The notes: generated by a model from the letters alone, not told the origin. Positions 1 to 12,316 are shown, counted from the first letter of the stretch. The stretch is DNA of 64,000 nt from Vandiemenella viatica (GCA_031002005.1 CM061921.1:177204935-177268934); one strand, 5' to 3'. Translations and numbers: made by a program.

Positions 1-1483
1 AGCAGAATTTTGACCGTTCAGTCACGCTAAACGACAAGTTGTCAATATAACCTCACTTCCACGAGGCCTAAACATTTTGTGAAAACATGTGTAATATTCA
101 AACTTCTTCGGTTAAAATCTATTCCGGTTGATATTTGGTTAAAAGGTGGCCTGACTAGAAGAAAAAATGACGTTAGAAGAAAGTGAGTTCCTACTAATAC
201 CAAAGTACCAAATTTCGTTCATATGACAAACTAGCAGAATTGTGTAGGGTAAATGATTGTGTAAGTAAAAAAAAAAAAAACAAGATTACGTCACTAAAAA
301 ATTCTATGAACACGGGAAGCCTTCAGAAAAGAACTGAAAAAGATATATACAAGCAACAGAACTGGTTCTGCAGAACAAAAGGAAATTAGCTTAATCTGCG
401 GTATTTTCATCTGTTTACATTTACCAGATGTCAGGAAGAGCTAATAGAAATTACAACAAATATTTAGTCAAGTGCAGAATAAAATTATGCTGGAGTAGGT
501 ATTACGGGCCTGAAGATTTCGGGAAAGCTTGCGGTCTAGTAAAGGAAGCAGTACAGATCGCAAGGCATATTTCGTGTATAAATTTTACAGAGTTGATGTA
601 GAAACATTAGCTGAAAATACGAGATCTTGTGAGGATCGTGCAGTTGCCAAAAAATCAAGAGTATCGACCAACTTCGGTTTTATATATATATGTTTAGAGC
701 TATCCACTATAAAATATAGTCAAATATTAATCTATCCGATCGCAAATCATTTTTGAAATTTGGTCATTTTGCCAAAGCTCTCTCAAATATTGATCCCTGC
801 TTTGAAGTCATATTTTTTTTTGTTTTTACAGTTCCTTCTGCACAAAAAAATCTATAAAGCAGCGCATTATATTGCTCTGTTTCTCTGATTTCATTTACGA
901 TCATATTACTCACACTTATAAATACAGCTTCGTCTCGCAAAAAAACAGCGATGTGAAAACTGGATGGCGCCAGGTTTGAGCAACCTGGCGGAAACTCCAC
1001 GCGCACCTCAATACTGCTGGACACATTTGGCACGTACGCTCCAAGCTTGCGCGACTGGAATGTTGACCATTTTTCGTCACGCGCTCCAACCGCAGTTCCA
1101 GATCGGCACTTTGGCGCGTACGTGTAAACGGACCTATGGGGAGAGGGTGCATTCGATTCACGATACGACCAGAGATCACTTCAAACGAATGTCACAATGG
1201 TTCCTTCAAAAAGGCTAAGGTCGTTTTCCATCTTTCTCGACGCTATAAAATCTTTTGACATTTAATTTAAGGGACGCTAAATGGCTTACTTTTTTTATAA
1301 TTTTCAGAAGTATAAAGTAGAAAACGGAGAGTATCATTCCGATCTCTTAAAGTGACTAGACAAAGAAATTCGCAGAAAAAAATTCAGTTTACAGAAGGAA
1401 ATAATTAGTTTTCCATCGATAGCCCACAATAGTTTTTGGCAGTAGGTGAATTAAGAAATCTGAACACGAATTGTTGGTACATC
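1..1483. other. No gene recognised; AT-rich DNA
   Basis: I see no coding gene or named repeat here. A short poly-A run lies near 268-281. Between about 962 and 1215 the sequence is richer in G+C and open for 84 codons on the plus strand, but the peptide matches nothing I recognise. The words around 1198-1212 resemble part of the window's commonest SINE (TTCCTTCAAAAAGGC) and could be a worn fragment of it. Confidence 0.4.
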
Positions 1484-2075
1484 CCTATCACCCATATTTG
1501 GTAGCAGTCAGTGGTTTTACGAGAAGTTCCAGTGCATACCTTGTAAACACAGCCCATACCAGGATGGAGCGACCTCCATATTGCACAGTGCCTTCCTCAC
1601 AACCTCGGTCCATGGCGTCGAGGGGTCTGTGCCATCAGCTCTTACCAACTGAAATCGTGACTCATCTAAACCAGGGGTCCAGAAGGGGCACTGAAAGGCC
1701 ATAACGTTTTGTTGTCGGTCTTCTGCTGTCATATTCGCTGCACTCTCCGCACGCACAAGTCTTTCGTACGTCCCATATTGAGCGTTGCTGTTCTTTGATA
1801 CAGTGTTGCCTATCTGTCAACACTGAAATCTCGACGCAGATGTCGTTGGTGTCTCGCACTGCGTTACCAATGGCCGGAGGTACTGCTGAAACATACATAT
1901 TCACGACACACTCTTGACATTGTCTATAGAGGAATTTTGAATTCGCGAACAATTTCCGAAATGGAATGCCCCATGCGCGTGTCGCCAAGCGCCATTCCGC
2001 GTTCAGAGCATGTTAATTCTTGTCGTACGGCCGTAGCCACTTCAGAAAACCTTTCTCACGATTCACGATAGTACA
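1484..2075 (-). mobile_element. Tc1-like transposon fragment (N-terminal half)
   Basis: Read on the minus strand, this is the 5' half of a Tc1-type transposase, the DDE enzyme that cuts and pastes its own element at TA sites. From right to left the decayed frames give a helix-turn-helix segment (MGHSISEIVREFKIP, about 1985-1930), then DESRFQLVRADG (about 1650), the stretch holding the first catalytic Asp, and a peptide ending at 1517 that fits the region after it. The frame breaks at least twice. The second catalytic Asp, the Glu and both terminal inverted repeats are not visible, so this is a dead 3'-truncated relic. Family assignment comes from motif recognition only. Confidence 0.7.
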
Positions 2076-2315
2076 AATGAAAGCCCCGACACTGCACGGC
2101 ACATTTCTTCCGTGTTGCTACCGCTATCTGGACATTTACATTTTCTTACTTCATGACTTTTGGCACTTTTATGTAATTTACAAAACTTTTTTAATTTTGC
2201 TAATGGACTGTTTAGCTGATCACTCAAACATAAATGTGTAGTCATCAATACAGCGAGGATATAATCTGAGTTGCTAATTATTGGCAATTGGTAACTGGGT
2301 TATTCATTAGAGGCT

Positions 2316-2385
2316 TTCATCTACATCTACATATATACTCTGCAATTCACAAAATTGTGGGTGGCAGAGGGTGCTCAGCACCAAA
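2316..2385 (-). mobile_element. CR1-like LINE 3'-tail fragment
   Basis: About 70 bp matches, in reverse orientation, the 3' end of the LINE at 31455-32235. Both share the TGGTGCTGAGCACC inverted word, the CTCTGCCACCCACA block and the TATATGTAGATGTAG tail. Only the untranslated 3' end is present, the usual product of 5'-truncated LINE insertion or of a tail-only relic. Confidence 0.7.
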
Positions 2386-2389
2386 GCTA

Positions 2390-3385
2390 ATTTTTGAAGG
2401 AGGGAATGAAAACATAATTACAGTACTTCTTCAGCAGTTAGGGAAACAGTTAGTAAAACACGTTTTCTGGTTTTTAATTTGAAAACTATAATGGAAAAAA
2501 GTAAGGTTGGTACCGTATTTTACCGTTAAAATATTGTAGTGGTTTGTGAACAAGTCTATCGAGAAACCAGACAATGCAGAGACGTCAGAACTGAAACGCT
2601 CAGCTGAGGATTCAACAGAAAATTTTCCTCCAGCTTCTGATATTCTTATTATAGCGGAAAAAAATTAAATCTGATATTTATCGACTAGTGGTAAATGTAG
2701 AGGCTAAAACTTCTCAGCAGACAGCCTTTTGTTATCGTTGATGAGGCAGCTCACGTGTGTTTATTAATTCTGGTGAACGTTCCGACCGCGTCCTAATTTT
2801 TATATTATGCAAATTGCTCTTAGTAGGCTACCTGTTCCATTTATTACATACGATCTACGTATTTTCATCAAGACGGGAATTGGTCACGTTTTTTAAAAAA
2901 TTCTGCTTCTTAATTGCGTGCATTGAGCGTATGCTGGTGCCTAAGTAATTTTGAAACTGAGGCAATCATTTTTAATGATGAGAGACATTGTTGAATTCCT
3001 TAGACCCATTAACAAAAGGTTGAATACTAAAGCTGCAGTGTCAGCACATTCTTCATATCTAGCGTGCAGATTTACGTTTGACAAAATTCTTATCTCGAAC
3101 AGGGATTTTTCTTTGTTGTAATGATAGAAAACGTTAGAGAGTATTGTAAGGATCTGACATTTTCACGAATCTCTAGAGTTGGAAATTGTCGGCCTGCTCC
3201 AAGCTAAACATCGCATGTGGCGGCAGAGGCAAACTCGACTACAGTTGCAACGTATTAACAAATTCGCATTCTTCTCTCCTACACTGTGGAAGGACACTCC
3301 GCGAACATGTCATCGTTCCGCCAATGTGCAAAAAATTCGAGTTGCTTGTTGACTGTTATTTACAAAATAGGCAACGACGAACACT
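2390..3385. other. No gene recognised
   Basis: AT-rich sequence without a recognisable gene or repeat. The last 200 bp (from about 3186) is open on the plus strand and lies directly upstream of the jockey-type relic, so it may be the upstream part of that element, but I could not match it. Confidence 0.35.
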
Positions 3386-3389
3386 ATGT

Positions 3390-3965
3390 CTCAAGTACTG
3401 AATCTTCCTCACTTATCTCCGTTATTTCCCGCTGTCCTGAAACAAGCTGAAATAATCGTTTTCATTAAACTCGGCAAACCTGCCAACCTCCCAGCCATCT
3501 ACCAACCAAAAAGACTATTTCCGGCACATCACGAGAGAACCATCAAGACAAACATCGGCAAATTCCTCAATGGGGCCTCAGTCGTACGCATGTTTCATTT
3601 TGGATTTGTCACGTCACTCTACTACCCATAAACTCTTCCGAAATCCTTTTGAAAGATAACATCACACAGTTTTTGCCTTTCTGGACTATACTCGGGCTTT
3701 CATCAGTGTGGAATGCTGGGTTGTTATATAAACTAAGTAACATCTGACTCCCTAATTATTTATGCAGAATTTTTCATAATTTCCTTCCCCAACGTACCTG
3801 CTCTGTAATATTGGAATCAAAAATTTTCTTCCGGTTTGTTCCACAAGGCTTTGCCCTTGATTTTTTTCCCCAGTGTCTCAATGGCTTTTGTGCAGTCCCG
3901 CTAGTATTTGTAGCTTTATCTGCGATATCTCCGTTACAGTGTGTAACTGATGTTGGTTTTGATTC
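3390..3965 (+). mobile_element. Jockey-type LINE reverse transcriptase relic
   Basis: A decayed N-terminal half of a jockey-clade reverse transcriptase, read by moving between plus-strand frames. In order it shows AEIIVFIKLGKPANLP (compare the clade's WKxAxIIxIxKPGKP) at about 3450-3500, HFGF followed after a shift by HSTTHKLFRNP near 3595-3650, LDYTRAF then VWNAGLLYKLSNI near 3685-3750, IFHNFLPQRTCSV near 3770-3815, and FVPQGFALDFFPQ near 3835-3880. These correspond to successive conserved RT blocks in the right order. At least four frameshifts and several stops make it non-functional. The C-terminal end may continue at 6640, beyond the inserted RTE-like LINE and SINE. Confidence 0.65.
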
Positions 3966-4146
3966 TCAATAATAGTGCACTTTGGGGGAAAACCGTCTTT
4001 GATCGTAACTTATGACCTTAATGGAAACCCCTAATTTATTTTTACTTCATTGCGACGTCAGCTTGATTCGCTAACGTACAATGGTTTGTGGTGTCATCAC
4101 GCTAAACAGCTTGATGATTGCTGACAGCTTGTCACTAGGCAATAGA

Positions 4147-6345
4147 AGGACGTGGGAAAGACTGAAATGAAAAAAAGAATGCAAAAAATTAGAATAGGGA
4201 CATTAAATGTAATTTCATTAACTGGAAAATGTGAAGAGCTGGTTTATGTGATGGAAGAAAGATAATTGGATGTGATGGGTTTTAGTAAAACCAAAAGCAA
4301 AATAACAGGGAGAAAATCCTGTACTGGAGTAGAAAATGGAAAGAGTCACAAAATGGCGTTGGTATTATATTGAGTAAGAAAGTAGAAGATATTGCAGATG
4401 TTATGTATATTAATGGTAGATTCGTCAAAGTAGATATACCTTCAAATGGTACAGTGATAACACCTCAAACAGGATGTATATGTGAGGAAAAGCAGAGATT
4501 TCTGGAACAGCTGGAAAACCGACTGGATAAGAACGTCTCTATAACAGGTGACTTGAAGGGCCAGGAGGGGTGAAATAGGATAAGTGAGGAAAAGGTGATA
4601 TGACCATTTGGATAATGTAACAGAAACTCAGAGGGAGACGACCTGATTGACCTATGCTGTCGAAATAACTTACAAATTCAGAACACCTGCCTTAAGAAGA
4701 GAGACCAACGTAACCAGATACGGTTGGGTTATAAAATCTAAAACAATGTTTCATCCGGTTGTTACAAATGTCAACGTCATTCCTAGTAAGAGTTTAAGCA
4801 ACGACCATAGATTAGTTAAAGCCTGAGAAGAAATCTAAAATTAAGGTGCGGGAGCTGGAGAAAACTGAAAACGGGATTATATCGAAGAACAATCAGGTGA
4901 AAACTTCCAAAAAGTGAAACTAGATCCGGGTACGAACAGTGGGAGGAATTCAAGAACGCTCTTATTTGAGAGTCAAAGGAAGTATGTGGTATGACAAGTA
5001 ATAACTTTCGGCATAAGGAAATTGCATGGTGGAGCAATGAAGTCAAGACAGCTGAGAAATAAGGCAAAGAGCAGAAGATTGATACCCACAGAGATAAGGA
5101 AAAAATTAAATCACTAGCTCAAGTATGCAGAGAACACAAACGTATGATTTAACGAAAAATTCAGAATGGAAAAAAAAGAAGTGGGAGAAATTTACCCTGA
5201 AACTTGAAGAAGATGCTAAAGGAAAGAAGTGGAAGCTGTCTTGAAATCCATGAATAAGAGTAAATCAAGTGGTTAACGCAGACGTGATAAAAGCAGCTGG
5301 GGGGGAATTGGATCCAATAGAACATAAAAAAGTGTCGCACTTCTGTCCCATGGATTGAGGATCTTGGAAAAAGTGATTGAGAAAAGGTTACAAAGACAAC
5401 TTGAAGTCTTATTATAGGGTCTTTCTCAATGTTGAAAAGGCCTGTGATAGCATTGCAAGGTCAAAAATTTTGGATTGCATAGAAAGAAGAAAGGTATCAG
5501 GATCGAAAATCAGCAAGATTAAAATGCTGTATGAAAGCACAAAAGACTGTGTGCGATTAGGCAATGGAGTGAGCAAATGGTTAGAGACAACAGGGCATTT
5601 CTGAGAGGGATGACATCTTGAAGATATTCAAAGAAGTGCATTGAAAAGGTAAAAAAAAGTCCTTGTCTTTGCTGATGGTGTCATGATTTGGGGTGAAGGC
5701 GCAGGAGAAGCTGGAGGCTTGGAACAAGTTGTTTGAGGAGTATGGACTGAAAATCAGCCAGAGTAAGACGGTGGTCAGGGCAGTAAGTATAGGGACGTTT
5801 AATGTGAAAATTTATCTAATTAATCAACAATTCTAAAATGTTGACCGCTTCAAATATATCTTGGCAGTACTCTGAGTAATACAAGAGTTCAAACAGAACC
5901 AATAATGCGGTAGTCAGAACTTGTGGGACAGCAAAGTGCCCAGAAAGTGCAGACATACAACATTCAAAACCTACTACATCCCCATATTGAATTATACACT
6001 AGAAACATGTACTTTACCCATAAAAGACAATAGTAGACTTCTAGCCTTTGAAATGAAGTTGTGCGTACCATGCTTCAGAGTAAGGAATAAAATCAGTCTT
6101 GCAGAAGCCGGTAAAAATATCAGTGTGGCAAACTCCTTACACTGGTCTCGTCTGAGGTGGTATGGACATGACCAAAGGGTGGAGGAAGAAAGAAAAGCTA
6201 ATGCCTACTGTCATATGAACATCGCAGAGAAAATACGTTTCGGAAGGCCAAAAAAAAATTGATAGTTCAAATCAAGAAGGATCTGGAAGACAAAGGGCCA
6301 GATGGGACGATTACTCATGAACATCAGCTATTCATGAATAGGGAG
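4147..6345 (+). mobile_element. RTE-like LINE, second family, copy 1 (decayed)
   Basis: A plus-strand non-LTR retrotransposon with endonuclease and reverse transcriptase remnants, broken by many stops and shifts. It opens with RIGTLNVISLTGKCEELV (about 4190-4245), an APE-type endonuclease N-terminus. An RT-associated stretch appears near 5280-5340, a decayed active-site block VLVFADGVMIWGEG near 5665-5700 (the FADD motif has become FADG), and a C-terminal block TFKTYYIPILNYTLETCTL near 5950-6010, ending near 6262. The copy at 13490-16025 belongs to the same family. Total length of 2.2 kb is shorter than the 3.3 kb usual for RTE elements, so internal sequence is missing. Confidence 0.7.
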
Positions 6346-6382
6346 AAGGGAGAATGCTCGTGACCAGAACTCGGGAGACTGG

Positions 6383-6624
6383 ATTTTTTTTGCTTGGGCT
6401 TTACGCCTCGTCGATAGCGAGGTCATTAGAGGCGGGATGGGATTGGGGCAAGGAACTGGAAGGAATTCGGCCATGGCCTTTTTAAAGGATGCATACCGGC
6501 ATTCACCTGGAGTAATTTGGGGAAACCATGTAAAACCCAAATCTGGATGCCCGGACGGGGATTTGAACCCGCGTCCTCCCGAATGCGAGGCCAGAATGTT
6601 AACCATTCACCCACCATGCTCGGT
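6383..6624 (-). mobile_element. tRNA-derived SINE (SINE-A), subfamily with GTAAAGCC tail
   Basis: Minus-strand copy of the window's commonest SINE. The tRNA-like head at the right end carries a box B (GGTTCAAATCC, here GGGTTCAAATCCC read on the minus strand). It is followed by the family body CATCCAGATTTGGG, CCATGGTTT and GGCCATGGCCGAATTCCTTCC, and by a 3' end of the GAGGCGTAAAGC type. It directly follows the RTE-like LINE. Confidence 0.9.
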
Positions 6625-6639
6625 GGGAGACTGGAGCTG

Positions 6640-6990
6640 GAGAATGATTATGATGATCAACTGGAAGTCTTCTCTCAAAAGCAACATTACCATCCTCCTC
6701 TATGCCGCCTTCATTCGACCTCTACTAGGGAGCTGCTGCTGCCGGCAAAATCAAGAGGATACAATCACTCCGATACAGAATTAAGCGCACCTTTGTCGGC
6801 GCTCCACGGTTCGGCTGCAATATCCGGCTACATCATGAACTTGGCCTGCTTACCATAACGTTGTTTATCCAGGACCAAGAATATCTTCTCTGAGTGCCAG
6901 GAGTCGTTTATTATACACGGGGCACCAGAAATGACAGACTCACAAGAATCATCAACCACCTGCCTCAGGATCTCCTGAGAACTAAAACTA
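6640..6990 (+). mobile_element. Jockey-type LINE C-terminal fragment
   Basis: Plus-strand relic of the C-terminal part of a jockey-clade RT protein. SNITILLYAAFIRPLL (about 6680-6727) matches the clade's LYKxxIRPxLxYG block. After one frameshift the frame continues through KIKRIQSLRYRIKR and FVGAPRF, then RLHHELGLLT (to about 6858) and YYTRGTRNDRLTRII (about 6910-6955), the usual order at the end of these proteins. It could be the other half of the relic at 3390-3965, separated by the RTE-like LINE and SINE inserted between them. Confidence 0.65.
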
Positions 6991-7184
6991 ATTCTATGTT
7001 ACACCTTTAGAATTATTATTATTTGTGTTAATAAGGGACTTAGGAGCTAACCTAACGCAAACGGCCGCATCGTTCAGTGTTTTCCACTTTTCAGAATTTC
7101 TTTACCTTACTCAGTTACTTGATGTATGCTCCAATCTGTGAAGGGAGTTTTTGCTGAGCATTGTAAAATAAACGTGTGAGGAGA

Positions 7185-7425
7185 TTTTTTTTGCTGTCAT
7201 TAGCTTTTGACTGATTTGATGCAATCCTCTATCCCTTAGTAACTTGCGCTAACATCTTCATCTCAACATACCCCTTACAACCGACATCCTCGGTTATATA
7301 TTATAATCTCTGTCTTCCTCTACAGTTTTTCCCTTCGACTGTTCCATCCACTAACAAATTAACCGATACCGCATGTCTCAAAATATGATTCACCATACTG
7401 TCTCTTCTTTCTGTTATATGCTGGC
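7185..7425 (-). mobile_element. RTE-like LINE 3'-end fragment
   Basis: Reverse-oriented 3' end of the same LINE family as the long copy at 48219-51545. It starts with a T run (the poly-A tail on the minus strand) and GCTGTCATTAGCTTTTGACT, then follows the long copy through the TACCCCTTACAACC and CTGTCTTCCTCTACAG blocks, with point differences. The 5' remainder is missing. Confidence 0.85.
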
Positions 7426-7639
7426 ATGCATTGAAAGCGCGATCCTGGTACAGGACCAACCACAACAGTTTCAAAGAATGCGTGATTCCTTACACCGAAG
7501 GGAAGAGGCATGCATTACCATGGACGGATGTAACATTGCGCACTTGCCATTAATCTCGAAAGTATGCATTTGCGGCCCAATGTTTATCAGATTTTTTTGT
7601 CTGATTTTGATGCATACTGTCACCTCCTAAAATAATTGA

Positions 7640-8260
7640 CACTTTTTTAACATCCTGTATACACTTCCTGAAAAAAAAAGTGAATCACATAGAAGGGGAG
7701 GAGGAAACGAAATGAAACTTAACGGGTTAAGATAATATGTGTTGTTATTTCAGTAATTATAAAATCGAGTCAAATTTACAAAGAAGTATGAGCCCACTTA
7801 TCAACATGCCGTTACATCCCCTCTTGCCTGAATGCATGCAGCGATTCATCTGTAATGGTATCCTCAGGGAAGCTACCCCACAACTTTTGAAACTGGTCGT
7901 TGATATCCTGGATACTGGCACTGGGACGGAGTTGACATCAGAGCTGGTCCTACGCATGGTCTATCGGGGACAGATCTGGGGAGCTTGCTGATCATGGGAG
8001 ATATCACGAAGACAGTTCATAGAAACAAGTGACGTGTGTGGACGAGCATTGTCTTGTTGCATGAGTTCCCTCGATCACTACCAGGCTGACCCATGGCCCC
8101 CACGGCATTACGCCAGAAGTAACACCACTGGTCTCCCCAGGTCATCCGAGGTAGTGCAGAATCTCTAAACACGACGAATCTCGTGCGACAGTATCCACAC
8201 ACGGCACGTGTCTGTATGAACTGACTGCGTGATGTTGAGGTACTCCCATGGTCAGCAAGG
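7640..8260 (-). mobile_element. Tc1-like transposon fragment (C-terminal half)
   Basis: Minus-strand C-terminal half of a Tc1-type transposase in broken frames. Near 8040-8075 the minus strand reads MQQDNARPHT, which carries the second catalytic Asp. Further left, near 7960-7980, the sequence corresponds to the SPDLSPIEHVWD block but is damaged. A C-terminal tail follows, with a stretch translating as MNRCMHSGKRGCNG. The N-terminal DNA-binding half is absent and no matching inverted repeats were found. Confidence 0.65.
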
Positions 8261-8269
8261 TGAGAGTGA

Positions 8270-8920
8270 CACAGGGAATTGAATTTATAACAATTTTAGT
8301 AAGTTAATCAATTGCAAAGAAATAACTAGCCAGAACATACCGTTCAGCCCGTCATTTCGGACAAGCTTTGACGCTAGTAACATAATAAAGTAGCAGAAAA
8401 GCATTTTTTCCAGAAAATCGTTGTTTCGAAATGAAGTCCTTCCTTGCAATCATACGTCAGGAAAAAATTCTTACATAATTTTTTCATGTTTTGTAAATAA
8501 GTTTATTGTTTTGGTGTTTTTTTTTTCAATTGAAATAGGTATTATTTTTTTTACTTTATCTCATTTTCGTCTTTTCCATGCATTGTATGTCGTCAAGAAG
8601 TATTTTAAACGAAATATTTAACATCGAGAAGATCGATGTTTTTCTTTTTTCTACGATCGGTGTGTTTAATTCCGTGAAGTGGTTGGGTGTAAATGGTTGA
8701 AAATAAATTAATGTACTTGACGAAAACAGATTCGCCTCCTAACCAAATTTCAATGGCTATTGGCGAGACATGTTAGGAAGTCATTGTTAATATATTGGCC
8801 GAAATTGCATTGGTTGTATCTATTTGAAGTATTAAGATTTGTTTTAAAGTTGACATAAAATAAAAAAAATTCATGCTCAACGATTTCTGCAGATAAAAAT
8901 AAATAAAAATATATGATACT
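8270..8920. other. No gene recognised
   Basis: AT-rich, with T-rich runs near 8518-8527 and 8545. No recognisable gene or repeat. Confidence 0.35.
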
Positions 8921-8921
8921 G

Positions 8922-8992
8922 CGGGGATTTAAACCCAGGTCGGAAAATTTGCGAGCGGACACCTTACCACCTACACCAAGCCTGCCCACCCT
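8922..8992 (-). repeat. tRNA-like segment (SINE head or tRNA pseudogene)
   Basis: On the minus strand this 70-bp stretch has a box-A-like GGCTTGGTGTAGGTGG and a box-B-like GGTTTAAATCC about 45 bp later, the layout of a polymerase III internal promoter. The expected tRNA stem pairings are poor, so I call it a tRNA-derived SINE head or pseudogene, not a tRNA gene. Confidence 0.5.
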
Positions 8993-9218
8993 AGGCCCGC
9001 GGGTCAGAAAGTGACCCGCAAGCCCATTTACATTTGCTCCCTAACAGCAACGGTATAGAAAATGCTAGCTCAAAATCCTCTGCAAAGGTCTCACTGATGT
9101 TTTTTACTTTTGATTATAATTAAAAAGACCTCTACAAACTTCTCATTGATGGTTTTTACTTTTTGATTATAATTAAACTGTGTTAATTATATCTTCTTTG
9201 TTATATTTAAATATCTTT

Positions 9219-9431
9219 TTTTTTTATTTGCTTAACGTCTCTCTAACAGCGAGGTCTTTAGAGACGGGAAAGGATGGGGGGCAAGGAATGGGAAGGAATT
9301 CGGCCATGGCCTTTTGAAGGAAGCATCCCGGCATTTGCCTGGAGTGATTTGGGAAACCATGGAAAACCCAAATCTGGATGCCCGGACGGGGATTCGAACC
9401 GCCGTCCTCCCGAATGCGAGGCCAGAACGTT
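9219..9431 (-). mobile_element. tRNA-derived SINE (SINE-A), TTAACGTCTC subfamily
   Basis: Minus-strand copy lacking the 5' part of the head; the match stops at 9431 just beyond box B (GGTTCGAATCC in the sense direction). Its 3' end is the TCTAACAGCGAGGTC / GCTTAACGTCTC type (as read on plus), which defines a second subfamily shared with the copies at 18512, 33398 and 46625. Confidence 0.9.
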
Positions 9432-11245
9432 TAAATATCTATTGTAACTATAGGCAAATATTATGTGGTCTGCAGGCTAACTTAGAATCGAAATTTTGGC
9501 CCATCTCCAAAATCGATTGGTCAGCTTTGGCCCACACAAACTGTAATATATGCCTTTTTTTTTGTAGGCGCATTTAAAGAAACGACGGTATCACAGACAT
9601 ATCATTATCAACCAGTTTAATCATTAAATAATGTGGCCTCTTAAAGTCATGAGTTCTGTTAGACATATGCCCTTCAACATATATCCAAGAGATTGAAATT
9701 CTCTTTTGTGGACTTTAAAAGGTTCATAGTTGCTTTGGAATAAGCTTGAATAAGAAATGATTCGAAAAATATTCCTATTGAACTTTTGTAAACTAAATTA
9801 TGATTAAAGTTTGATTAGGTAACAAACTGTTATACATTGTGACAAATTTAACATAGCAACATTAAGCATTATGTACTATTGAAATGATCTTCAATTAGTT
9901 GAAGAATCTTTACGTCTTCTCAGTTTCTTCTTACATTCGCATCTCGTGGGACATAAAAATACACTTTCTCAGGTGCATTTCTTATCCTATTTTTGCACAT
10001 ATATACAATACAGTATTTATAAAATAGTTTTCGACCTCCTTCCATATCGAAATAAGTTATAAAACATAAAAAGTTTTAGATATAACATTACACAATATAC
10101 AAGATGTCAATGTAGGCGTGTACAATGACGTCACGGTGCAGTGCGCTAAACTGACAGCGTTTAAATCGTCGGAACTTGATTGCATTTTTAAAATATGTTA
10201 AATTTTAATATTTTCATCAATATTATATTTTTGGTGGTTATATAACAGTGTAAATAATTGATTTAAAATATAAAAATAATACATGCATATATCCTATTAC
10301 TTATCTGATTTTCTTTTAAAAATATTGGAGTTGACGGGGATCACAAACTAATCCGTTAGCCTTCACTAACAAATTGTGGCATAAGTCACCCACTGCTTGC
10401 CAACACACATATCGAACGTATTAGCATTTTGTATACAATTGTAACCCTACCTTTAACATGGTGCAAAGTGTGGCTACTGAATTATTCCAAGTATGAGTAT
10501 TCACTGACAGTCTTGTTCCATGGCACTTTCTTGCTGAAAAGACGCCGCAGGCGAATGAATCATCATTATGGGATGGAGATGAAAATGGCAAACTACGGTA
10601 CAAATTGCATTAATCGTGGATAAAATATACCAAACTACTATACAAGTTGCTGTTAACAATTCCAGAATTCTCAGAATCCTGAATAAATAATCTAGCTTAC
10701 AGGTTTTAAGGAGAGAAGTGGTTCTACTTCACTTAAAATTATTCGGATTAATGAGTTGAAAGAAACTACGCTCCAAAATGCCGTACTGGTTAAAACGGAT
10801 TGATCAACACCGGTTTACTGAACAGTGATTTATACTGAACGGTAAAATGGGAAGTTACAGGAACTGTTGAATCAAAAAATAGGATGCATGACAATAAAAC
10901 TAAAACATTTCCAGTGACAGACTAAATTTAAGGATACCGAAAATGAACGTTATTTACTCATTAAGAGCCAAAAGATATTGTTTTTAATAAAATAAAAACA
11001 TAAATATACAGTCTTTAGTCATGTGATGTCGAACAGTAATTACAGCGTGTGACGTCACTTCAGGTTTTTTTTGGCGTCTATACGTCGTTTTCTTGAGATA
11101 GTAAGTTTAGTTTTCCTCAGTGAACTTGCAACTGTATTTTTTTTTAAGCTATATATGGGTTCTATACTGCTAAATGTTCGTATTCTATCTGGTTGGCACA
11201 CAAATTTTGTTGAAATACGATCTGGTTTCATGAGTACATTATTTT
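9432..11245. other. No gene recognised
   Basis: About 1.8 kb of AT-rich DNA without a recognisable gene. Two perfect TGACGTCAC words (near 10128 and 11050) fit a CREB/ATF site by sequence, but nothing else supports a promoter. A T run lies near 11139. Confidence 0.35.
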
Positions 11246-11248
11246 TTA

Positions 11249-11412
11249 CCGAGCTTGGTGGCGTCGCATCTGGGAGTACGCCGTTCCGAATCCACACGGT
11301 TTCCCGAAATGGAATGGTTCCTGCAAAAGGCCTTGGCAGAATTCCTTCCCATTTCCTGCCCCGAGTTATTTCCCAACTGTAATGACTTCGACGTCGACAC
11401 GACGTAAAGCCA
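11249..11412 (+). mobile_element. Degraded SINE-A copy
   Basis: Plus-strand relic. The head fragment GGTGGCGTCGCATCTGGGAG and a damaged box B (GTTCCGAATCC) are followed by a deletion that joins directly to GGTTTCCC, then GCCTTGGCAGAATTCCTTCC and a GACGTCGACACGACGTAAAGC end. The central CATCCAGATTTGGG block is lost. Confidence 0.75.
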
Positions 11413-11530
11413 AAAATTTATAATTTTCATATCTTTTGGCGATATTTGTACGTATTCAGAAAGATCGTACAAATTTTAGGGGTGCGTAGCAGACTTGAAG
11501 GATAATACTTTTTGAATGACTACATTTCAT

Positions 11531-11730
11531 CGACGTCGAGGTCATTAGACGCGGGAAAGGACTGGGGAAAAGGAACGGGAAGGAATTTGGCCATGGCCTT
11601 TTGAAGGAAGCATCCCGGCAGTTGCCTGGAGTAATTTGGGGAAACCATGGAAAATCCAAATCTGGATGCCCGGACGGTGATTCGAACCGCATGCGAGGCC
11701 AGAGCGTTACCGCTCACCCAGCACGCCCGG
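11531..11730 (-). mobile_element. tRNA-derived SINE (SINE-A)
   Basis: Minus-strand copy from the GACGTCGAGGTCATTAGA end to the tRNA-like head at about 11685-11730. A deletion of about 12 bp removed the GTCCTCCCGA segment between box B and the head. It abuts the LINE fragment starting at 11731, so one may have inserted next to the other. Confidence 0.88.
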
Positions 11731-11950
11731 TCCCCTCCTCTGTCTTCACCTACTATCTCTTCTACTACCCTTTCCATTCTTGTGTACATTATTCTGGTCC
11801 GTAATTTTTAAGCATGATCTCCTAAGTCATCAATGTTAACACTGCATTCCTTTTCCATTACACTATTGTTCAAGTAATCCTCATCATACAGTTTCTGAAC
11901 GTATTCCTTCCATCGGTTAGGTCTATGCACTTAAAAGAGGTTTCCCATCA
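11731..11950 (-). mobile_element. RTE-like LINE internal fragment with deletion
   Basis: Minus-strand piece of the family at 48219-51545. Its first part matches the long copy around 49420-49494 (the ERVVEEIVGED coding segment) and then jumps to the part matching about 49748-49875 (the acidic linker before the RT), so roughly 250 bp has been lost internally. Only about 215 bp remains. Confidence 0.8.
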
Positions 11951-12316
11951 GCACGCTCGGCAGGACAATATTGTCTCAAGAAAATTTGTTTCCCTTTTAT
12001 ACCGGGTCGGTAACGAAATCTTTTCGGCTGAAAGATTGGGATTCGGATCTTCATTCCAACAGTGTTTTTATTCTTTTTGTTTTAATTTGTTGTAATTAAT
12101 AATGCTTTGTGTCGTTAAATTTTTGCGTTGGAGTATAATTTTTCCGCGTTTCTTTCCAGATCTAACAGGCATATGTTACAAAGAGAATGCTCAATGTTTG
12201 TAATTCATAGTGAAATATTCAATGATTTCATAAATAGGTCCAAGTGAAAAATTACATGATAAAATTCAGAATATTAATACACGATAGAAAATGAGCAGGA
12301 ATTTGCATCGAGAGAT

